Source of the DNA: Gautieria morchelliformis
Taxonomy: Eukaryota > Basidiomycota > Agaricomycetes > Gomphales > Gomphaceae
Direction: 5' to 3'
DNA: 64,000 nt
NCBI GenBank assembly: GCA_015179125.1
Contig: WHVA01000046.1
Location: forward strand, 186,001 to 250,000
Every line of letters begins with the position of its first letter. Position 1 is the stretch's first letter. Under the pieces are notes generated by a model that saw nothing but the letters and a program-made list of their open reading frames with translations, had not been told where the DNA came from and did no database searches. Below, piece by piece: positions 54,948 through 64,000 of the stretch. The position numbers and the translations under genes were made by a program.

Positions 54948-55552
54948 CTTGCTGCTAGGTTTTTGGCGTCTTCCTCTTCAGAGTCGCAATAACTGATACC
55001 GAGCGGCGGAAGCAAGCTCTACAAATAGAGTTCTAATTTTGCTGTCCGAGACATTTGTCTGGGAAGAGCGGTGTCTTACAATGGATGGAAGTGGAAGACA
55101 GGAAAAGTGAGGTCCTGTCCATCCTGTCATCCTCACGGTGACTTCGGATTATCACGTAACAGTTCGTGTCAGGTGTTGGTTGAACTTTTGTAGATCCTTG
55201 TCCTTGCAGTATGGTAGTAAACCAACAGTCGGAGGCAAGGTCGTAGACAGGCTACCGGGGGTTGCTGAACATATTGAGCGGACAAATGAAACATGCGAAA
55301 CAGGATTCCTCTAAGCCGTCCTGGGAGTGCGTGCCAGAGCGTCACGATGTGAGCATGCGGGCAACTACCAGCTGAGCAGCCGAGACGCGAGACGAGCTCG
55401 ACTAGGGATTGTGTAAGACAGCGCCACCACTGTCCACAAACAACTCAAAATAGCGTACCTACGGGTCCTGACCTGAAGACGCCGGCCAGGCACTCTTTAC
55501 CAGCTCAATGGAGAAACAGGTATTTGCATAATTCTGATCCTCCATAGCGAGC
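54948..55552. other. Intergenic
   Basis: No ORF or repeat of note; separates the acidic gene from paralog D. Confidence 0.5.
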
Positions 55553-57159
55553 ATGTTGCTTTTCGACACGCTGCTCTGCTTGGTTATCGCTGGTCCTGCA
55601 TTGGTATGGCATGCTACAGCACAGGGAGTGAGTATGGCATTGGTGGCGCATAAGGATATATACTATCGAGTCGCTAACTGTGCGTTCGAAGACCTCAAAC
55701 GTTACCTGCACCACTGCACTATGGGTCAGTTGTGCTATAAGAATCAATGTGTTTATGGCTGATTGAGCCTTTGCGGACGTGGCAAAGACTTTCAATGACA
55801 AACATCAAAGTCCATGTCAAGGTTCGTCAATGAACTTGGTCTCAGGAATGACCTGCTCACGTCTCAAGCCAGTTGGCGCCACGCTTGAGACAGCGTGCAC
55901 AGGCGTATGTGCGTGACATATTTTAACGTCCATATTCTCCTGTACTAAAGTTTCCTAGCGTTGATTGTCGCACCACTCTCACCCGGAAATGGATACAGTG
56001 GAGCTTCGCTTGGGATGTCAAATAAATGTATCTGTAGCAGCGTAACCTATTCGATGATTTCCGCGTGTGCAGCCTGCCAAAGTGCAGGTATTTTGGGGTG
56101 AGTACAGACACCTCTTGCGCTCTCTAGATGTCGGACATTTTTTTCAGGTGGAGTGCGTGGACCGGAAACTGCTCATCCAGTGATATATCCATTTCCAGGT
56201 ACATTTCGCCTTTTATAACTACTGCGATAGTACGTTGACACCACGCTAGTTACCCACTAACCATCCCCTCGAGTATTTCTGTTCCTACATGGGCATACAT
56301 CGATGTATCTGTGAGGAAATATCATTTTGTCCAGCCCCTTTTATCCACTTGACCTACTTCACTAGGTGCCGGGAACTTGGGATATGTCTGCCGCTCAAAA
56401 CAACCAATCAGCTGGTACTTTGTCACCAATGTTTAACTGAGCCCGTCAATGTTTACCTTTCCATTCATAAGGCGCACCTGATTCATCCGCAGGCATGCCA
56501 ACATCCACCACCATGCCAACGTCCACCACCATGCCAACATCCGCCACCACGCCAACGTCTACAAACACTCCCCAGTCCTCTTCTGCTCAGTCGACTAATG
56601 TAGGAGCAATTGCAGGGGGCGTCGTCGGCGGCGTCGTCGGTCTTCTATTAGTGCTGCTCGCAGCTTTCGGTCTCTGTCGGCGAAGGGCTCGCTCGGCAAT
56701 CATCGATCAGTATGAGAAGGACGCCTTCGGAGATCAGCCTTCCCCACCACCCAAGCTGGCGGCTGAGTACAATGCACTTCTCGCAGCTCAAGCTACTCCA
56801 CCCAGGCTTTACGTACGTTGCTCTTTACATTCCTTTGTGCTGTGCCTCTGTTGGACAACTGATGCGTCATAATTCACAATCTCTTGTAGGACCCATCAGA
56901 TCCGTCAACTTTCCCACCAACGCCCCGACCCGCACTCCCTATTTACTCCTCCTTAGTCTATGCAGGGTCGGACATCACGAGTCCCACTACTACTGGTCCC
57001 TTCAGTCCTACATCGGCTTCCCACAACCCAATATCTGAACAACATGCTCGAAACCTGTCTGGCGGAACCAATGAATCGACAGTAACAGAACCTGGTGGGG
57101 CCAGCTCCTCTGCGATGCAGCCACATGCTGGGGGCTATAACGGTGTTCCCGAGATTTAG
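55553..57159 (+). CDS. Cys-rich type I membrane protein, paralog D
   Basis: Signal peptide MLLFDTLLCLVIAGPALVWH (55,553); TSNVTCTTALW (about 55,692-55,724, before GTCAGT); TFNDKHQSPCQ; GATLETACTG; an exon with CICSSVTYSMISACAACQ; WSAWTGNCSSSDISIS; SISVPTWAYIDVS; VPGTWDMSAAQNNQS; a stalk of MPTSTT repeats with TM helix GAIAGGVVGGVVGLLLVLLA and RRRAR stop; and a last exon (from about 56,890) starting DPSDPSTFPPTPRP and ending GGYNGVPEI. Same architecture as A-C and E but much diverged. The boundary before the CICSS exon (about 55,960) does not phase cleanly, so one splice site is misread or damaged. Function unknown. Confidence 0.65.
56494..56565 (+). repeat. 18-bp coding minisatellite in paralog D
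   Basis: Four units of ATGCCAACATCCACCACC with small changes encode the MPTSTT stalk of the ectodomain. Unit number could vary between strains and would change stalk length. Confidence 0.85.
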
Positions 57160-58373
57160 CCAGTCTTAATCATGTAGGTGCGAGATGTACTACACTGTAA
57201 TAATGTATGCTTCGTTCAATGGTTCAGTGTGATCTCGTTCAAATGTATCGTTACATGGTGGCATTTTGCGCTAATCGAGCTGTATATAGATATCACACAA
57301 CTGTACAGAACGATGCAGATGATTGCCTATCTTGAGGTACAGGCTACTATCGCCTCTATGCATGGATGTGCATGTCATTATGTATTGTTTCAGACAATCT
57401 TATCAATTAGGAACAGAACGTTCTGGATATCTTCGAGGGGTGTTGGCTAGTTGTCCAGCCAAATATTGATGCATCTGATTCGGATATCTGGGGCCACTGC
57501 GGTCGATCTATATAGTAAGTTTGCTCAATGAAATGATACAAATAAGCATTGTTGGAAGTTGAGCTTCGTGAATGTACAGCCGTGAATTCAATATTGTAGA
57601 GTGCTCCAACCCCTCAGTCCTGTACCTCTGCTTTCTATCAGACTCTATACAGCCATCACACGAGCTCTAGCTCTGACATCTGCATCCAGAGGCTGGTGCT
57701 CCCGCGTGGAGAACAAGTGTCCCTCGGATGCATTGGGTCGAAGTACCTGCCGGCTGGAAGATGAAAGCCGCGCGAGTCGCGACACTCACCGACAGACCTA
57801 ACAGAGGAATCCACATTGACATGGGTTTTCATTATTAGGCAGGGCAATCTAAGTCATGAGTTTGAAGGACCCTGAGGCAGCTGCTTCTATCTCGTCAGGC
57901 AGTCACATGGTTTACTGTTGCATCTGCCGGTGCATCCGGGTCTGACAGCTGAGCTGAGATGTGACCTCAACTTCTTGAAAAAACCGTCTTTAATCAGGAT
58001 GGTACACGTCGAACGATCGATCCTCGAGAGAAAATTTTGTAGACTATGCGCTGACACAGTGACAAATGATAAGAAAAGACAGGTCCGACGACTGGCATGG
58101 ACTCCGTAATGCGTACCAATACGAATTTGATAGGCTCGGAAGTCAACGATTTGTGCCAGTGGAAGAGGCGAGTATTTTGGTCTTTTAAAGCAAGGCTCCT
58201 GCCATTAGTTCAGATTGTAATCGAGGCATCAGGCGTGGCGTGGGAATCTACTAAGCGACCGCCGCCTTCTTAGTTAAACTTCTTGTACAAAAGCCCGCTT
58301 AGATGCCGTTTTCACCTTCGCATACTGTCCTGGTTGTCCCCAACCCCCCGCTTCCTTTCAGACGTCCTGGCCC
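57160..58373. other. Intergenic
   Basis: Short frames only. I see no family or repeat. A pyrimidine-rich stretch at about 58,335-58,360 precedes paralog E. Confidence 0.45.
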
Positions 58374-59892
58374 ATGAGATTTGGGCACTTGATTGGCCTT
58401 GTTGGATTATGGAGCCTTCGGAAGGTCGTGGGACAAGCGGGGAGTACCTCAGCCCTGCTCTCAAATCTAATATACTAATCACTGAGAAATACAGAGTACC
58501 AAAGCCATTTGTACCGTTGATCAATGGGTAAGCACTTCTGTTACCTGAAATTATGATCAGATCAATGCCGAACTAGCTCGTACCTCACAGACCACCAATG
58601 AAAAAGGACAAAACCCCTGTTTCGGTGGGTCGAATGGCTTTTTTTACAAGCATTACTGACAGTCAAGTAGTCGCCTCCGCATTGCAAGCTCCGTGTCATT
58701 CTGGCCGTACGTTAGTGCCTGTTGATAAATTAATGCATGAACCGTATTTTGTTCAGAATGGAATATTCCCGCGTTAACACCTGGATCAGTATACACAGGT
58801 CCCCTTCAAGGACAGTCTAACGACTGCGCTTGCAGCACTGTCACGTACGCTCTGATCTCCGCGTGTAGCTCATGCCAGAATGGCAGTGTCTCTACGCAAG
58901 TGTATCGTACATATACTTTTATGGTGTACTTAATCTTTCGTAGATGGTTACAGTGGTCCACTAATTGTGCAAGCCCTGATGTCTCGATTTCAACGTATGT
59001 GCCAGTGTCCTGATCGTTCGACTTTCGCTCACGAATGACAGATACCCACGTGACATTCCTTCACTCGTTACTGTGCCCGCCTGGGCATATCTAAATGTAA
59101 CTGTGCACCCGTAGCATCTATGATTATCGTCAGTTACCCACAGTCATAGGTCACCAATGGGTGGGACGCAGGGGCGGCTCAGAGGTTCCAATCCGCAGGT
59201 GCGATCCATGCCATTCGCCTTTCCGCCCGTTAGACCTGTGTTATTTATCTCTTCACCAGGTATACCCGACTCATCTCCAAGCCTCCCAGCAGCAACGAGT
59301 ACCCCACCTGTCACTGCTCCGAGCCAGCTCGCCACAAATAAGACCTCTCGCACCGCCGCAATCGCAGGTGGTGTCGTAGGCGGTTTTTTAGTCTTGGCAG
59401 CTGTATTGGTTATCGCATTAGCCGTCTATCGCCGAAATAATCCGTTTGCTAAGGATGAGCCACCAATCACAAAGTCTCAAGGCGAGATAATCGACGTGGC
59501 GGGTCCGATTAGCCTGGCTCCTAATACTCCAACTCCTGGATATAGCCATTTGTTACCTATGCCATTTACACCCCACCAGCACGATCCGATGCTGCTTGTG
59601 AGTTATCAATTGCTTTTATCTCGGCTACAGTATTACCGTCACTGTCGCCCCTTACCATGTATGTCGAACACAGAACCCTGCAGATCCATCGACATTCCCA
59701 GCAACTCCTATACCGTTGACATCTAGATCTGCGTCTATGTATAACGTGAATGAAATGACGCCTGAGGGATCTACCCCGAGGATGCATTCTTACGCTCAGC
59801 CGTTCAGCCCGTATACTCACGTAGCGCTGTCTTCGACTTCTGTCGTGGGGTATCCTCATCCAGCTGGATATAGTGGAATTCCAGAGGTGTGA
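58374..59892 (+). CDS. Cys-rich type I membrane protein, paralog E
   Basis: Signal peptide MRFGHLIGLVGLWSLRKVVG (58,374); STKAICTVDQW (about 58,497-58,529, before GTAAGC); an exon with EKGQNPC; LTPGSVYTGPLQ with CACSTVTYALISACSSCQ (58,760-58,905); WLQWSTNCASPDVSIS; SLVTVPAWAYLNVT; IPDSSPSLPAATS stalk with TM helix AIAGGVVGGFLVLAAVLVIA and YRRN stop; and a last exon starting NPADPSTFPATPIP and ending GYSGIPEV at 59,892. Intron 1 only phases if it starts at GC after GGACAA, as in paralog C. The cytoplasmic tail has DE- and P-rich motifs and ends like D (GIPEV against GVPEI). Function unknown. Confidence 0.65.
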
Positions 59893-60780
59893 GTTGAGCG
59901 CTGCGTTGCATCCTACGCTGGCTTTGGGAGGATTACAGTATAGACTTCATATGCCATCCTACCAATATTATTCTTTTTTCAGCCATTTATGTCCATTCCA
60001 CACTATTCCCCAATGTATGTGATTGTGCTGAAACTGTGTGCAACAATATATCTGGTTTGACAAAATTTGTCCGCATAGATCATCGACGAAGGACTTAGAC
60101 AGACGGCGTGCTCGGTGATGTATCCATTCCTGAAGGTTCTTGGCGCAAATTGCTATTTTTGACACGTGGCTAGAAAAGGAAATCCAGTGTGTGGGCCCTA
60201 CATTCCTCAGTAAATCCTTTGGAGGTTAATCAAAAAGGTATGTGATACAATGTACATGAGTATAAAATACATATTATAAGAGTATTAATAATAATATATA
60301 GGAATATTATAGTAGTTTTTACAAGGAGAATAATAGATATTACTATTACTGAGCAGGAAGTAGATCAGTTTCCTCAAATATTTAATAATAAAAAATAAGT
60401 AGATACTTGAAATTTTTTCTAAAAAAATTGGGAGAATCATGAAGTACATGTGATTTATTACTAAACAAGTTGAGTTTGTGTTGCCAGAGACATCCAATTC
60501 CCAGGATCAGGATGTGGATCAGGATGCTGATGTTCTGGGGTCACACTTTCTCATGATTCATAACAAGAGGTCATGTTGGTGAGGATTTATTGTGGGTCAA
60601 TGCTGTGGATGCCAAATCAACCATGCATGCAAAAAAGTAAATAAGAACAGTGATGTAGACTACAGTAGCACAGGGTCAATGGAGGAGTTATCAGCAGCAT
60701 GAACAAGCACAGAGGGTGGTGTGTTACACATCAGACAAGGAGGGGTGATGAGGGGGGACTGAAAATGACTGGGGGTTGCC
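59893..60780. other. AT-rich intergenic, no gene
   Basis: 60,240-60,500 is very AT-rich with short repeats. 60,500-60,780 has no frame of note. Confidence 0.5.
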
Positions 60781-61060
60781 TGTCATGCGCTTGCACCCTG
60801 GATGGCTGGTGAGGTATAATCCTGTGAAGTGGGGGACATCTGCAAGGCTAGGGGTGTGGCCTCAATGAGCCTTGATGCAGGTGACGAAACAGCTTGTGGT
60901 CCCAAAGTCTCTCCAAGGCCTGTTGTACGACCTTCCAATGCTCTGAGAGGGTTTTTCTGAATATGAGGATGTGTCCAGGTACGCGCAGACAACACCCTAC
61001 ATGAACATATCTCGGAAGACATCATTCATCATCATCTGGAAGGGAACCATGTCCTTTTCT
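60781..61060 (-). pseudogene. Degenerate gypsy reverse transcriptase scrap
   Basis: In shifting minus-strand frames I read FQMMMNDVFRDMFM (like the FQ.LMN.VF.D.L motif), then VVCAYLD and, in the next frame, LSEHWKVVQQALERLWDHKL, matching the RT segment after the YLDD motif of Ty3/gypsy elements. Several frameshifts and stops. Confidence 0.55.
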
Positions 61061-61136
61061 GCACAAGGCATTCAGGCATTCACTGTGTTCACATATCCAT
61101 GGTTCACCGACACATGATACTAAACACCCAAACACC
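61061..61136 (-). repeat. G1 LTR end fragment
   Basis: GGCATTCAGGCATTCACTGT to CACCAATCTTGACT repeats the inner terminus of the LTR family at 31,700-31,775, supporting its link to gypsy sequences next to it. Confidence 0.6.
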
Positions 61137-61149
61137 AATCTTGACTCCC

Positions 61150-61534
61150 ACCCCTGACACCTCCAAGCCCTTCCTGACCCTTTGTAAATAACCCGTGTAT
61201 CTACATGTACAATAGTTATTACATAATCCCAGTGGGCCCCTTAGGGACCCACTGTATAGTTTATGCGTGGGAACCGGCTAGCGGTCCCCATCGCATCTTA
61301 CCCTTACACTGTCACTATGTAGCATCAGAATACCACACATTGGTCAAGTTCTGTCGTGCTCTTGTGACTTAAGGCTTAAGATAGACATCCTTTACACCTT
61401 TTTGAACTATCCTGCGGTTGATCGCCACGCGACCAACTGATAGTGGATTCGAAGCAATCTTGAAAAAGATCGCTGCATCGACGACTAAACATCGTTGAGA
61501 CCCTCCAGTAGACCTTCTACTGTCGGCTGCGAGC
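61150..61534 (+). repeat. Possible LTR/leader before gypsy gag
   Basis: The region upstream of gag has a self-complementary GGGCCCCTTAGGGACCC (61,232) and no frame. Its position makes it the likely 5' LTR and primer region, but I could not find a second copy or exact ends. Confidence 0.3.
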
Positions 61535-62685
61535 ATGATGATCCCACGCAGTCGAAGACGGACACGAGCGACGAGCTCGAGGTCCACACCCCAGGCGCAG
61601 CCCAGCGACACGACAGCTGACGCTACCCTGGACCAAGAGTCCAGGACGATAGAAGACGGAGAGATCGTAGATCTCACCGCCCTCATCCCCCAGTAGAGGA
61701 CGAGGAGAACCCCGACCACGTCTCGTCGAGCGTGGCCAAGGAAGAGACGACGCCGGGCGACGAACCGGCGCCGCCCCCCCCCCATCTCTCTCTGCCCAAG
61801 GACAAAGGAAAGGGCAGAGAAGTCTCGCCGTCGTCAGACGGTGGAGCAACAACGTCGAGGCGGGCACAAAGCCACGACTCAAACCGATGCTCACGAAGTA
61901 GAGCGACGACGATCGTCCCTGAAGGAGGACGACGGCAAAAAAGATGAGCCCCAGACGATGGTCAGGACTCGGAATACTCGAGCTCTAGTCGCAAGAGCTC
62001 GAGGGCTCACGCCATCGACCACGAGACGGCAGAGGCCCTGAACAAACAGGTGCAGGCTGCGCTGCACCGAAGTACGCTGACGCGCAACAAGCACAATCAG
62101 CTGGCATCGCAGCTTGACAACGCCGTCGCCGCCCTAATGGAAATCGGCAAGGAACTCCACCAGGCGGAGGAGGTCAGGCTGCAGGACGCAGCCACGCTGG
62201 AGGATGTCCAGAAAGCACTCCGCCCACACGGGGAACGCAACGCAACTCGTCCGAGCTCGCGACAGTCCGCAGCCAACGAACGCAGTCGCGACGTGGAAGA
62301 CCCGTGCCGAAAGGAGCGAGACAAGCAGCGAATGCCGCCGCCAGCCGTCCCGGTCGAACAGGACGTAAGGTTCGGGAACGAACCTCAAGAACAACCGGCT
62401 GCCCCAACGGACAGCCGTAAAACGATCCAACAGATCGTTAGGGATCAGGTCGCCTCAGAGCCTGACTCCGAAACAACGACCGAGAGCTTAGAGCTCGAAG
62501 TTGCACACTGGCAGCGTAAAGAAGCCACAGCTGCGCGCCGCCACACACGGGCACTCGAGCTACTAGCGAAGAACGCTGAAGAGACAGTGGCCCACAGCCA
62601 CACCACTCAGCTGCCCGACGAGCAGCTCACGCAAGCCATACAGGACGCATGGCAAGCACGCGCAGCCTACAACAGCAGGCTATGA
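61535..62685 (+). pseudogene. Gypsy gag N-terminal region, frameshifted
   Basis: Starts MMIPRSRRRTRATSSRSTPQ (61,535-61,697), continues in other frames (NPDHVSSSVAKEETTPGDEP; SSRAHAIDHETAEALNKQVQ) and then in the long frame 62,050-62,685 with a coiled-coil segment (HNQLASQLDNAVAALMEIGK...) and a charged middle. A TGA at 62,683 ends it, but the sequence after it (TPPEPRAQNAPDPEPDPGPG) looks like the natural continuation in the same frame. Confidence 0.6.
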
Positions 62686-62801
62686 ATCTGCAACGCAGGA
62701 CTGACTGGGGACACCAGGCACAAAACGCCCCCGGAACCGAGAGCACAGAATGCTCCCGATCCCGAGCCCGATCCGGGCCCAGGGCCCGTCAGGGCATATA
62801 A

Positions 62802-64000
62802 CAGCCTGCCCCGCGCAGCATCACAACCGCGGAGCGATCCACGGCCCCAACGGAAGGCCAGGGAATCCCTGACCAGGCCGATGTCGTACCAATGGAGCTG
62901 TACGACAGGATCACACGGATGATCCGCGTGGCGTTAGCAGATGCCACGGACACAGACCCGGAGAAGTCTGTGCTAGGGAAAGCCGGCGTAAAATTGGCAC
63001 ACCCCGAGCCATATGCCGGGGGATCAGACCTAGAAGAATTTGAAATCTTTGTGGCAGCCATCCTACGATGGCTAAAACTGAATTGCCTCCTAGGACCAAC
63101 CAGCATAGACATGCAGGTCAGCTATGTGGGCACTCATCTCACCAGCGAAGCCCAAGAGTGGTTCCTGCGAAACGTTGAATGCTTCGATCGCCAGGTCCGC
63201 AGCTGGACACTGGAAACCGTGATGCAAGGCCTTCAAAAAAGGTTCCTGCACACACTGACGTACCATCACGCATCGAATAAATTCGATGCGGTCATGCAAG
63301 GCATGAAAACCGTTCAGGAGATGCTGAACGAGCTCACGAAATACGCGGCACGTATGATACAGCCGCCAGATGAGTACACGTTCCGGAGACGGTTCGTATC
63401 GGTGCTGCACGAAACGCTGCGCAATGAGGTCCTCAAAAAGGGCTATAATGCCGAGAGCAGCTCAATAGAGCAACTCTTCGAGACGGCCCGGATGATCGAG
63501 GAGGAATCCCGATACAACATGGGGATGCGCCGCGCAGGAAGCGCAGCAGCAACGGCAAGCGCTGCCTGGCTCACAGGGAGCAAGCCGTTGACACAAACGG
63601 GCCTGACCAGGCCCAGCCTGTTCGCAAGAAGCGGAACAGGACAATGGCTACCGCCCTCACGCCCAGCACAAGCTGGACACCTGCCTGAAGCTAAACAGCC
63701 TCAAGCGTCAGGGTCGTCCTCACGGCCTGCCCCACCGACGAAAACGTCGGGCCGACCTAATGATAGGCCCAGCGGCAGCCAAAGCAACACCACATGCTTT
63801 GAATGCGGCCAACCTGGCCACAAGAAGGCAGAGTGCCCCCGGCTTAGGTCCGGTATAAGGACAGTGGCCGTGAGGCACGACAGTGATGCCAAGGATCCGG
63901 AGACGGATCTCGGTCAAAATTCTCTTCAACAAATTGACGAAGAGGGGGAGGGTGATCCCCAACCCAACGACACTCCGGACAACGGAGATGCGCCCACTGA
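62802..64000 (+). CDS. Ty3/gypsy gag, capsid and zinc knuckle, runs off window
   Basis: Open frame from a stop at 62,799 to the window end. First ATG at 62,892 (MELYDRITRMIRVALADATD). It holds a Retrotrans_gag capsid domain (YAGGSDLEEFEIFVAAILRW; YVGTHLTSEAQEWFLRNVE; FDAVMQGMKTVQEMLNELTK; FRRRFVSVLHETLRNEVLKK), a Gln/Pro/Ser linker, and a zinc knuckle CFECGQPGHKKAEC at 63,802-63,843. Sequence different from the gag at 1-1109, so it is a second gypsy lineage. The capsid part is intact, but the N-terminal region is frameshifted. Confidence 0.85.

Noticed and set aside
58283..58531. 82-codon frame starting MYKSPLRCRF as a gene
   Set aside because: It overlaps the signal-peptide exon and second exon of paralog E in another frame; the E exons match the family.
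1..64000. CRISPR arrays, operons, riboswitches, rRNA genes
   Set aside because: None seen; the window is eukaryotic with spliced genes and retroelements.

Overview
The window looks like nuclear DNA of a basidiomycete fungus, most likely a mushroom-forming Agaricomycete. Evidence: real genes are split by many short (about 50-70 bp) GT-AG introns, they include an MATA-type HMG-box family and a Cys-rich type I membrane-protein family I associate with this class, and the mobile elements are fungal types (Ty1/copia, Ty3/gypsy, a Tad/jockey-like LINE, hAT). The assignment is an inference from gene style; no rRNA or marker gene is present. Most of the sequence is a nested transposon graveyard in which older host gene segments have been duplicated and cut up.

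Layout. 1-1,774: gypsy gag and 5' LTR (minus strand), inserted into a LINE (about 1,775-6,900, minus) that itself carries a tRNA-derived SINE with a 13-bp target duplication. 6,930-8,470: decayed unknown gene. 9,130-22,022: rearranged host block with a PLC-like exon scrap, copia gag/LTR scrap, membrane-protein gene A, HMG copy 1, a coiled-coil gene split by a hAT-type MITE, an intact 4.5-kb copia element with identical LTRs, a short LINE tail and a second PLC scrap. 22,023-25,230: hAT element carrying two tandem TIR units. 25,231-28,646: second LINE copy (plus) split by a 1.5-kb solo LTR. 28,944-36,177: solo and truncated LTRs plus copia/LINE scraps. 36,440-38,580: membrane-protein gene B block with a MITE. 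39,999-44,317: truncated copia, a captured SANT/GATA/PHD (Snt2-like) pseudogene, and a solo LTR. 45,173-49,115: HMG copies 2 and 3 tail to tail, then a block colinear with 15,250-21,540. 49,262-59,892: the gene-like part, with a PLC-like phosphodiesterase, membrane-protein genes C, D and E and one unknown acidic gene. 60,780-64,000: gypsy remnants and a gypsy gag running off the end.

How it fits together. The host genes (HMG regulators, secreted PLC-like enzyme, signal-peptide/Cys-rich/TM proteins) recur as paralogous blocks: 9.9-12.0 kb, 36.4-38.6 kb and 51.3-53.2 kb share the membrane-protein gene; 12.3-13.6, 45.2-46.0 and 46.2-47.2 kb share the HMG gene; 15.3-21.5 kb matches 47.4-49.1 kb. 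These paralogs act as internal empty sites, so several insertions (copia at 16,179, MITE at 38,022, hAT MITE at 14,133, SINE at 1,931, solo LTR at 26,338) can be proved from this window alone by target duplications plus an uninterrupted copy or a restored reading frame. Exon models are my own splice readings and carry boundary uncertainty.
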